Positions 54,098-64,000 of a stretch of DNA of 64,000 nucleotides are shown here, one piece after another. Under the pieces are notes generated by a model. It made no database searches. It was given only the letters and a program-made list of their open reading frames with translations, and was not told the DNA's origin. Origin of the DNA: Penicillus capitatus (taxonomy: Eukaryota; Chlorophyta); NCBI GenBank assembly GCA_965649825.1, contig OZ287706.1:620001-684000 (forward strand), given 5' to 3'. A program made the position numbers and the translations under genes. Within the stretch, counting starts at the first letter, position 1. The number at the start of each line of letters is the position of its first letter.

Positions 54098-54469
54098 CGC
54101 GTAACGTCGGCGCGCGCACCGTTCGAGCACCGAAGGCCGCAACGTCCTTCCGACGCCCCTGCAGATTTGACTGCATCTCTGACTTCGAAGCGAACGAAAC
54201 GTCTCCCGCCTTCGCCATATCCGTGTCCCACATGGACATTGACGTGTTCAACCATCCAGCCCGTGGCGAAGATGCCCCTGAGCATCACCGGTATTAGACT
54301 CTAAGCTTACTCAAGCACCGCATCAGGCAGCTCGGCTCGTCCTCTCGACCGGAGTACGATTGCTAAACATGCACGTCACATCAGATTCCGATGACGCCTC
54401 AGTGGACGTCGCACGTGAAGAAGGAAGAGGATCTTGATCCTCTCTTTGGGAAATCTTCTTCGCCGCCCT

Positions 54470-54835
54470 TCAAGGCGTCCAGAACTGCAGAAAGGTCCCG
54501 ATTAAGATTCTCAGCCTGTCGCAGTATCTTGTCGCATTCGGGAAGTAGCGCTGTTCTTTGATAGACTGATAGACATCCTCCAACGTCTTCCGTGGAGTAT
54601 CCTCATCCCTGTTCATCCTTGTGTTATACGGGTGAACTGATCTAGTATCATTTATGACTCCAGGCGCGTGCAGATCGGTATTCGGCACGGTGATCGAATA
54701 GGCCAAAGTGTGCACCGAATCCTCGCTCTTGAAGGGGGAGTCTTGATAGTCGAAGAAGACCTTGCTGAACTTGCTCAATACACGGATAGCGCATTCTCTC
54801 TTTGTTGCATTGCTTACCCTGAGAGCGTATGGCAA
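54470..54835 (-). pseudogene. Fragment of a Sec7 (ARF-GEF) domain
   Basis: The frame reads IRVLSKFSKVFFDYQDSPFK, SEDSVHTLAYSITVPNTDLH, then KTLEDVYQSIKEQRYF. This corresponds to the second half of a Sec7 domain (xLxxFSxxFxxxNP..F.saD.vhxLAYSIIMLNTDLHNP ... FLxxIYxSI). The N-terminal half with the catalytic Glu finger is not found upstream, and no further domain follows. Normally conserved IIML is ITVP, and an insertion follows NTDLHAP. It may be a gene remnant, or one exon of a gene I cannot reconstruct. Confidence 0.62.
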
Positions 54836-55189
54836 GGATATTTACGCTTACTTGTGTGGACATACAATTCGACTTTCAAGTTTATAGTTGTTCGTCTTGG
54901 TATCTCGCGGACATTCGCCACTTTGCAACAGACACAAAAAAGCGTGTGTGACCTACTCGCATGAAAACCTCCAAAAATAGCTCGACGCAGGCCACTTTTA
55001 TGGTCTCTCCTTCTATTGTTGAAGAAGAAGTCATCGCGTGTCAGAATACACCTTTAGGAGTGAACGGAGACGTTTTGAATTCGGAGAGATGAAAGAACGG
55101 ACAGGATCCTGCAAAGGTTGTCAACAGTCGTCGCGTTCGTGCGTCTTTAGGCGTCAGAGTCGCTGTTTAAGAACGGCAGTCAGACTTCA
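54836..55189. other. No gene seen
   Basis: Short unsupported frames between the Sec7 fragment and the second SINE-like repeat. Confidence 0.5.
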
Positions 55190-55680
55190 AAGTCGTCGAC
55201 AAGAGTCGTCAGCAAAGTCGTCACGGACGCACGGAAGGAGGCGAAGTGGCACCAGAGTCGTCAGCGAAGTCGTCACCTGTGGGCATACGATGGGGTCGGC
55301 AACTTCTCGACCGTGGGGATCGACCCGTATGCGGATGGTGCAGTTGGCCAGTTCGAGAAGTACGACCGCGGGGGTTCGATTCCTGCGCCGGACACAGAGG
55401 AGGGTAGTCCCATCAGAGTTGACCCGGATGTGTCTGGCGAGCCCGCGCCGAGTTGGATGGGTTACGGCAGGGAAAGGACAACGTCGAGCCAGTTCGGGGG
55501 CCGACGACGGAGTCACCACCCGGACAAAAACTTTTGTCCTCTTGCCTTTCGATTCTTCTCTCCGCCGAACACAGAGCTGTAAAGAGTTCTTTCGTATCCG
55601 TCACGTGCGCCACCGTCGCGTATCGCTCAACGTAGTTGTTTGCTCGTTTGATCCTACTCTGTTCTTAGTTTACAGGCGTC
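55190..55680 (+). repeat. tRNA-derived SINE-like repeat, copy 2
   Basis: Nearly identical to copy 3 over some 400 bp and similar to copy 1. A-box-like element at 55336-55347, B box GGTTCGATTCC at 55373-55383, perfect hairpin at 55522-55539. The 5' part has alternating GTCGTCAGC(A/G)AA units. The 3' part continues as CTGTAA...TTTCGTATCCGTCACG and a weak match ending near TTTACAG. Confidence 0.85.
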
Positions 55681-57358
55681 CTGTTGTATAGCAACTTCCG
55701 GGGTTAGACGAATCAATGCGAAGACGTAGTTCTAGCTGTGTCGCCTCGTTGAATGCGCTCGCAGCCGTGTGTCCCCTGAATGACCGTAAAGCGAGTTTCA
55801 CGATATCTTTTTTGCGCAGCCTGCCCATGCTAGTATGGATGGTTTCCGGCATTCAACTTCTTCTCTTATCCAAACGAGCAAACGCAGTCCTCGAGAAGAA
55901 TCTCGCTACAGCAGCAGAAAGAAAGGATTCTGGCGTATGATCAATCAACAGACGTAGTAGACGAAGAAGCTTTTCGCCTGTTGCCGTTAAAAGCCACGGA
56001 AAGACCACTTTTGCCTTACAGACTGAGGGAAAAAGATGTCGACAGTGCTACTCGTTTCGCGTGCACACGTGACTACCGGCCACCAGAGGTCGGACAGTGA
56101 AGGAGAAGTGTGACAAACCGCAATGCTTTGGATATGGGCCTCATCGAGGCTCCACTTTGAGCCAGCTGCAGTCGCCACGCAAGCCTGCTTTGTGGATTCT
56201 GCTTAAACGGATGCCCGAGACAAAGATCTGTTATCTTTGTATCACGCTGGAGTGCGATTGCTGTTTCTTTGTCCTCGCACGATGCGTTTCGAATCTGAGA
56301 TGAACGAGCTGCCGGCAGTCTGAGACGCGAGAATACCGTTAGGCATCCAGAAGAGACGCTTTTCTGACCCCCAGTTGCTCATGCTGCTGTACTTGGCCGT
56401 TTCTTAGCGTCAACTCCGAACATCTACCCCATTCTGCCGATCGAGTGACGACTGAGATGCATAGCTGTCAGTGATGCCTGCTTTGAAGACATGTCTGCAC
56501 TCGCTTGACCTCATGGTGCTCGCCTTCTGTCATCTGGATGTTCCCGGATCCTCCTCTCATCGACCTAGAGGGCCTTGGACCCACCATAGGAATTCCGGCC
56601 AGTGACCAACACGAAGTGCAGGTCGTGCGTGATTTGGCTTGAATTCGCTTCCTCTGTCTACGAGGCCTCTTCGACGGGGGATGGGTCATGTCACCTAGGA
56701 GATACTCTCTTTCTGTCTGTGAGCCTTGCAACAGGCAGCTTCCTATCCCTCGAGTGATGGTGTCGACGCAGACAAAGCATCCATCGCGAAACTGTGAGAA
56801 TCTGTCGCGATTACCATCTGCTCGTGGCGTCGTGCTGCATTACACGGCACGGTGCCTTTCTCATACCTGCTCGACTGAGAGATCGCACACGAGAGTAGAC
56901 GACAGAAACTGCTCGAATTGGAGGATTTCCACGTGAGCGGCATTGTTTAAGTGCATTCTCCTACGAGCATTCGACTGAAGCGGACCTCAAAGCAGGTCCC
57001 GCGGCAGCCGCTGATCATTGACTTTCCTGCAAGGGGAATGGATTGCCAAGTTTGCAGTAGAGGATATCTTTTTAATTTTAGCGAGAATGGGAGAAAGACT
57101 TAAAATTTAGTGTTCGTTAAAGCTTAGTGTTCGTTACGGACAGTCACAATGAAAATGTGCTCTTCTTATAGCCATAACCACACAAATATCGTTCTCTTCA
57201 AAAAAGCAAAACGGCGGCCATTGAAGAAACGTGTGAGTGAGTAGGTACGTCTAGTGATTTATTCTAACAGCGATCGGATGGAATGTTCGACCGTTAGACA
57301 CATCAAAGGCATAACAAGCGCAGTAGTCGGTGGTGGAGTTCAATACTGTCTCGCGTGG
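55681..57358. other. No firmly supported gene
   Basis: One minus-strand patch at about 56940-56870 reads like coding sequence (HVEILQFEQFLSSTLVCDL) and ends in a plausible donor. Another at about 56620-56570 reads LHFVLVTGRNSYGG. I could not join these into a model. The rest shows nothing. Confidence 0.4.
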
Positions 57359-58456
57359 TCACACTTGCGAAGAAGGATGCACTTGACGATTCTTAGAGAA
57401 ACGTTGGTGGTAACGCAGGAGCAAGATGAAGACAAAGACACAAATCCAAACTGGAAGGACGATGACGCAAGCCAACACCCCTCCCCAGATCACAACACCC
57501 ACCAGCCATGGCATACAGAGCAACGCCGTCATGCACAGAATCCTGATCAGCTGACCGCGGAAGTTTTTGTGAACCGGATTCAGAAAAAGAAACGCAATGG
57601 GACATCCGCCTGGCACGAGCACACACAAGAACACGACTCTCTCGCACTGCTCGTTCTCTCGTAGCTCATTGTCAGATGGATTTCGGATGAGGCAGCCGAT
57701 GAGCAGCAGGAAGAAGAGTCCGAGACCGCCGCCAATAACAACACCGATCTCGACGCTGCACCATCCACCGTCATGCGCGGCGCAGCGGATCATGGACCTC
57801 TCACGGCATTCCCAGTGCTCACAGAAGTGCTTTCCTCTCTCGAAGCACTCGCAGACGGAAGACTCGATCTCCAGACTGGAGGAGATGTTGCCTTTCCAGC
57901 GATAGCAGTACTCTCCAGTGGCGTCCTCCTCCAGACACTGGTAGTCTTCTTCCTCGGAGTAGCCCGTCGAGCTGTCATCTCTGCACGACCACTCGGAACA
58001 GTACCTCTGGTTCGGTGCCGGAGAATCGCAAGCACACGTCAATGTGTCATTGAGGTAGAGATCCACGCAAACGCTTGAGTCGCCTTTCGACCTGCAGTCG
58101 GCACCCTTGTCGATATGCGTCGTCTCGCACTGCCAGCGATGGCAATAGGGCAGCTCTGTCTGAGCACAGGTGCAGTTACCGTATTCTCTCTTCCTTCGAT
58201 TCTCTTCGTGCATCGACCAGTCGAGGCAGTGACTGCTGGTGTGCTCGAGGCAGCGATAGACCTCTGCCTCCGTGTTGCTGGCGACACGCCACAGACCTCC
58301 CCTGTAGACGCCTGACTCCGTGTAGTACCCGGCTTCACGTTTCATGCGGTTCCATGATTGCAGGCCTTCGTTCAAATCGTGAACTGTCTCGCTGAACACT
58401 CCCAGTGCCGTCGCAAGAAAACAACCCGCAATGCAGAAGCTTCTCGACGATGCCAT
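57359..58456 (-). CDS. Cys-rich secretory-pathway membrane protein with C..W.C repeats
   Basis: A single-exon frame of about 365 residues from the methionine at 58456 (an upstream in-frame start at 58519 is possible). It begins with a signal peptide (MASSRSFCIAGCFLATALG). The ectodomain of about 230 residues has at least 20 cysteines and four or five units of the form C....YC..W.C (YCHRWQCE, YCSEWSCR, YCYRWKG, FCEHWECR), with three or so N-glycosylation sequons. Three hydrophobic segments follow (VEIGVVIGGGLGLFFLLLIG, VVFLCVLVPGGCPIAFLFL, then a long one around WLVGVVIWGGVLACVIVLPV), and a basic tail. I do not recognise the family. Confidence 0.72.
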   Translation of the reverse strand: MASSRSFCIAGCFLATALGVFSETVHDLNEGLQSWNRMKREAGYYTESGVYRGGLWRVASNTEAEVYRCLEHTSSHCLDWSMHEENRRKREYGNCTCAQTELPYCHRWQCETTHIDKGADCRSKGDSSVCVDLYLNDTLTCACDSPAPNQRYCSEWSCRDDSSTGYSEEEDYQCLEEDATGEYCYRWKGNISSSLEIESSVCECFERGKHFCEHWECRERSMIRCAAHDGGWCSVEIGVVIGGGLGLFFLLLIGCLIRNPSDNELRENEQCERVVFLCVLVPGGCPIAFLFLNPVHKNFRGQLIRILCMTALLCMPWLVGVVIWGGVLACVIVLPVWICVFVFILLLRYHQRFSKNRQVHPSSQV

Positions 58457-58950
58457 CGGCTCAGAACGTATTGCTGACTGTGGGACCTCACGCACTGCAA
58501 CCATGCATCTCTCGCACAAAGGCCAATGGAGTCATCTTCCGCAACGAACGCCAATGGGGTCATGAAAATGACGTCGACTGTTAGCTTCAATAGGAGAGGA
58601 TTTTCGAGGATGAGGCGAGAAGAGGTCATACCTGCGACTGTAGGAACATCGACTGACAAGACGTCTCTTCCATTCTGGCATAGAGCTGCGTTCGCTACTC
58701 AGAGCCGAGTGGCAGTTCCTGAGGGAGAGATTCAAAAGCACGAGATCGACCACATCGAAACGACACGAACGATTGGCCAATCGATTGTGCGATATGGTCC
58801 AGGTCGAGTCGTACGACAAAGGCAGGCATGGAGTGCTTCGTGACCACCGCCTGAAAATCTCGTCATGACTATTGGCGAAATAGATGACTCGATGGAACGT
58901 CGCCGCAGCGTGTAGCCGTTTTCCAAGTCGCTTGTGCCATTTTTATCCCT

Positions 58951-59427
58951 ATGTCGACCTCACGCCGACTCTTCGTTTTGCTGCTGCTGTGCCTCTTGCT
59001 GCTGTCGTCGACCGTCTACTGTCGACGTCCGTTATACATCTCCCGCGACGTGCTCACTTTGGCTCTTCATGTTCTGCAGGTAGCAGTCGTTCCACGACAA
59101 GACGGGCACGTTATATTCCGCCTCGAAAAACATACGTGCACCAAACGGAGGAAGACACAGAGCCCAGTCCGAGCGTCAAAAACGAAACCGCTTCCTTCAC
59201 GTCTCCACGCATCGATGAGAACATCATCATCGGAGGCGCGTTCAAGAGTCGCAGAACACCACCCCCTTCAATGGATTCTCGTCGTTGGGGGACGATTCGC
59301 AAAGGTGCGCTTGAATCTGCTAGGTCGTTCTGAAGGAAATGGGAGACATGAGTTTGTGCTGTGGGCAGTCGAAGAGAGGTTCGAAAAGCCCAACACAGAG
59401 TCGATGGGACACATGACTCCGCACTAG
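58951..59427 (+). CDS. Possible small secreted protein
   Basis: The frame opens with a strong signal peptide (MSTSRRLFVLLLLCLLLLSS) and then a basic stretch. The downstream exon is uncertain: the same frame continues open to 59427, but an alternative frame after an intron (SPSVKNETASFTSPRIDENI) looks more protein-like. No family recognised. Confidence 0.35.
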   Translation: MSTSRRLFVLLLLCLLLLSSTVYCRRPLYISRDVLTLALHVLQVAVVPRQDGHVIFRLEKHTCTKRRKTQSPVRASKTKPLPSRLHASMRTSSSEARSRVAEHHPLQWILVVGGRFAKVRLNLLGRSEGNGRHEFVLWAVEERFEKPNTESMGHMTPH

Positions 59428-60424
59428 AATTCGCTCCCAACACAACTGAGTATTCTGCATTACTCCCGTTTTCTTTGCTGTCTTCCATTATCTGTCTGAC
59501 ATTTACGTCTAGTCTCGGTCGGCATCCTTAAGGGATGCTGACACGAACATCCTTAAGTTGGCTTTCTCCAGGTGATTTGTCTGTTTGCGCACGTATAGAA
59601 AACATTACTTCGCCATGAAAACGTCAAATCGTGCTCATAAGTTTTTCTTGTGAGACAACTGTTCGCAAAGAAGAGGTTCCACCTCAGATGCGGCGAATCT
59701 TGTAAACCCCATACTTTCCTTTTAAAAAGCTCACTATGTCCTTATATTGTGTCCCCGCACAAAGATTGAAATTGGCAGTTGATGTGACTGCTATCGTCGG
59801 CCATCGTTGCGTTCTGCTCGTCGTCTTTTCGTTGATGGGACAGACGAGTGTCAAGCGGAAGCGTGCTCAAGAGAGTTCTTCACAAACAGTAAAAATCCAA
59901 CTCACAAGAACTGCAAAAGCGCATCACCCGACTAGACCAAGTGCATTTTGTGCAGTAAGAAGAGCTGTTTTATGTTGGATTATGCAGAAGGAAAGAATAA
60001 GACCAAGTTTCCAGTGAGCATCTTCTCTAGGAGAGAGATACAGAAAACGATCGACAGAGGTGTCGCTGCGAATCGTTGACCCAACGTGAGAGAGATGTAC
60101 CCAATGCGTCATTGCTAGTTTCTGTTTAATCCGAACGATGCCCAGCTATATGGGAAGTGAAGTGTAAGGAAACAACTTTGTAAAGATAAACTGTTTAAAA
60201 ACTTTCTGAAGCAAAAAGACATGCTTTGAAGCACACAAGATTGTGGTATTCGTCACCATCTCCAAAGGTTTAGCGTCGTTTCGACACCAGAGGATGTAAC
60301 TCTTCAGCCAACGAGCTGACCATAGAGCCACTAAACTAGAATAGACGGTCACTAGAAAACAGGCCCCGAACAAGGCTACTACGCACATAATAGCGGCTAC
60401 CTACCTGCTCAGAAACCGTTCTTC
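59428..60424. other. No gene seen
   Basis: Short frames only; no repeat or RNA gene recognised. Confidence 0.5.
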
Positions 60425-60910
60425 GATGTGCTCGACAAGTCGTCAGCAAAGTCGTCACGGACGCACGGAAGGAGGCGAAGTGGCACCAGAGTCGTCAGCG
60501 AAGTCGTCACCTGTGGGCATACGATTGGGTCGGCAACTTCACGACCGTGGGGATCGACCCGTATGCGGATGGTGCAGTTGGCCAGTTCGAGAAGTACGAC
60601 CGCGGGGGTTCGATTCCTGCGCCGGACACAGAGGAGGGTAGTCCCATCAGAGTTGACCCGGGTGTGTCTGGCGAGCCCGCGCCGAGTTGGATGGGTACGG
60701 CGGGGAAAGGACAACGTCGAGCCAGTTCGGGGGCCGACGATGGAGTCACCACCCGGACAAAAACTTTTGTCCTCTTGCCCTTCGATTCTTTTTGCCGCCG
60801 AAAACAAAGCTGTAAGGATTTGCTTTCGTGTCCGTCACGTTCGCCGCCGTCGCGCAACGTGAACCGCAGTTTTCGATCGGCAGCAAGCTCTGTTCTTCTT
60901 TACAGCTGTT
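60425..60910 (+). repeat. tRNA-derived SINE-like repeat, copy 3
   Basis: Same element as at 55190: A-box-like element 60570-60581, B box 60607-60617, hairpin 60755-60772. Its 5' end begins GTCGTCAGCAAAGTCGTCACGG in common with copy 2. Small differences (GGATTG for GGTTTAC after GAGTTGGATGG, indels) show it is an independent copy. Orientation is the same as that of the other two. Confidence 0.85.
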
Positions 60911-62026
60911 CTAGCATACACACACGTCATTCATCTCATCAGATTCTCTACGTTAGTGCTTTAAGTCCTCATTATAGCTGCTTCTTCCTGAGTTACAGAG
61001 TGTAAATCTCGAAGGGGTTTCCTATTTCGTTGCGAAATGAATCCTCTTTATTCGGACAGTGTTAGCTGATCATTCTTTGACAATTCTTGGACAGAACGTA
61101 ATTTGCTCACTCGTCCGTGAGACATAAAGCGAACTCGAAGCCTCTGCCTGTTGCAAGGGGTCGTGGCTAATGCGCGAAGCTCTCCGCTATCTGGTGAGTT
61201 TATTTGGCTGGACAACGAATGCTATGACTGCTCGGTTCCGTCTAGTAGAGATTGGCTTGTGATAGTCGACACACAATCGAGACGACTGTAGCCGAAAACG
61301 CCACGAAAACGTCTGTTTAAACAAAGATATTCGACAAATCGCTATTCCGTGAACCATGTTTGCGCAGGTTTTCTGTTCTACTCGAAAATTGCAGATACTT
61401 TAAAAGTGGGTCAATCGCAAACCGCCGTCTCTTCAACGGACACAGCAAAGATTCAATCATCCGGTCTTTTCTCTCGGCATACGTGAGAGGCTTCCTCTCT
61501 CATTGACAAGAAAACGGCGTTACTTTTTTTGTCTGGTCTTTTTTGCTGTTCACAATAACAATGCACAAACCTGTCTATACCGTTATCCAGATCCTTCAAT
61601 TAGAACAGTGAAGAATCAACGTCGTTCGAAGAAAATGAACTTGGCTAATCGGATGTCTGGCGACGGGAGGAAGCATGAAGATATACAAACTTTTGCTATC
61701 TGTCTGCAGTCTACCAGCGAGCCATTTGAGTAGCCGCGTACGTTGCCCTCAACAGAGTCAAACGGTGAAGCTAAAGTCGCAGGAGAAGCTCTGAGAAACG
61801 CTTTCTATTGAGCAGATTCTGACGGCGACGTTTGCTGTTGTCGTACAGTCATCGATGCTTGACTGTGTTTGTCGTGTTCGTCGGACAGATGCGGACGATC
61901 TGCACTCGCCACTTTCCTCGTGCCACTTCTCCTCAGCTTCGCTGGAGTACACGCGTTCTCTGTACGACGCAGCCGTTAAAGTAAGCAAGTATCCCTGTCA
62001 TCTTCTCGAAATGTCGTCGTCGTCAG
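60911..62026. other. Upstream region of lysyl-tRNA synthetase; no separate gene seen
   Basis: No separate gene can be supported. The 5' exon of the lysyl-tRNA synthetase gene probably lies in the last 200 bp, ending before a GTAAGCAAGT donor at 61981, but I could not settle its frame. Confidence 0.45.
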
Positions 62027-63868
<1,842 letters not shown>

Positions 63869-64000
63869 TAGACGTTAGACGACGATGCGATGTGACCAGA
63901 AGCGTATTTTGCACTTGCCAATCTTATCGACAGCGAATGGCTATGTCTCGAGAACGTGTCTCTATCGTTGCGAAAAGAGTTCCTCGATCTGCAGCTGAAG
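63869..64000. other. Window end; no gene seen
   Basis: 132 bases beyond the lysyl-tRNA synthetase stop, with no recognisable feature. Confidence 0.5.

Noticed and set aside
55313-55400. tRNA gene in the repeat
   Set aside because: A-box-like and B-box elements are present, but no acceptor or anticodon stem can be paired and the T stem has a mismatch. A tRNA-derived SINE fits better.
56450-56943. Minus-strand multi-exon gene
   Set aside because: Two short stretches read like protein, but they could not be joined by consistent introns and match no family, so I did not annotate a gene.

Overview
The window is eukaryotic nuclear DNA: nearly every gene is broken by spliceosomal introns that restore the reading frame, and most of the introns I resolved are only about 44-60 nt long. 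The gene set points to a flagellated, plastid-bearing protist. Plastid or photosynthesis markers are a membrane-anchored rubredoxin of the RBD1 type, a DUF3611 (TIC21-like) protein and a DUF3593 protein. Ciliary markers are B9D2 and a C1a-32/CFAP119 homologue. The lineage cannot be fixed from this sequence alone.

Layout. Positions 1-2.9 kb hold no gene I can support. At 2.9-5 kb lies a minus-strand NAMPT gene with a stray LSM8 terminal exon, forming one arm of an inverted duplication. At 6.0-12.2 kb is a six-exon gene for a roughly 1,950-residue surface protein (beta-helix/Pmp-type repeats, Cys-rich module, multispan membrane domain). At 12.6-13.0 kb is the first of three tRNA-derived SINE-like repeats (others at 55.2 and 60.4 kb). 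From 14.7 to 26.3 kb there is a dense run: small zinc-ribbon protein, orphan multispan protein, SRP14, DUF3593, mitochondrial ATP synthase OSCP, FAM86-type methyltransferase, BTB-kelch protein, LSM8, the second NAMPT (the source arm), rubredoxin and B9D2. From 27 to 41.7 kb: F-box/LRR protein, small membrane protein, PP2A catalytic subunit, EF-hand protein, Sec14-like protein, dyskerin, Erv1 sulfhydryl oxidase, a helical protein (perhaps Nup133-like), RWDD4-like protein and RidA. A decayed copy of the 6-12 kb gene lies at 43.3 kb. From 43.9 to 54.8 kb: CFAP119, cornichon and TMEM50 (divergent, ATGs about 20 bp apart), an endosulfine-like protein, DUF3611, an HROB-like OB-fold protein, COA1, UBC9, a globin, a second RidA, RbfA and a Sec7 fragment. 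The last 9 kb carry a Cys-rich membrane protein, two SINE copies and lysyl-tRNA synthetase.

The genes are mostly unrelated housekeeping genes on alternating strands, very tightly packed, with tail-to-tail and head-to-head neighbours separated by tens of bases and in places overlapping. I see no operon-like functional grouping. The most unusual signals are an extended GATGTGACG motif just upstream of many intron 3' ends, the SINE family, the polarised and mosaic NAMPT duplication, a candidate 19-nt intron, and the large surface protein with its pseudogene. Exon borders were inferred by eye from frame continuity and family resemblance, so single-nucleotide ends carry some uncertainty.
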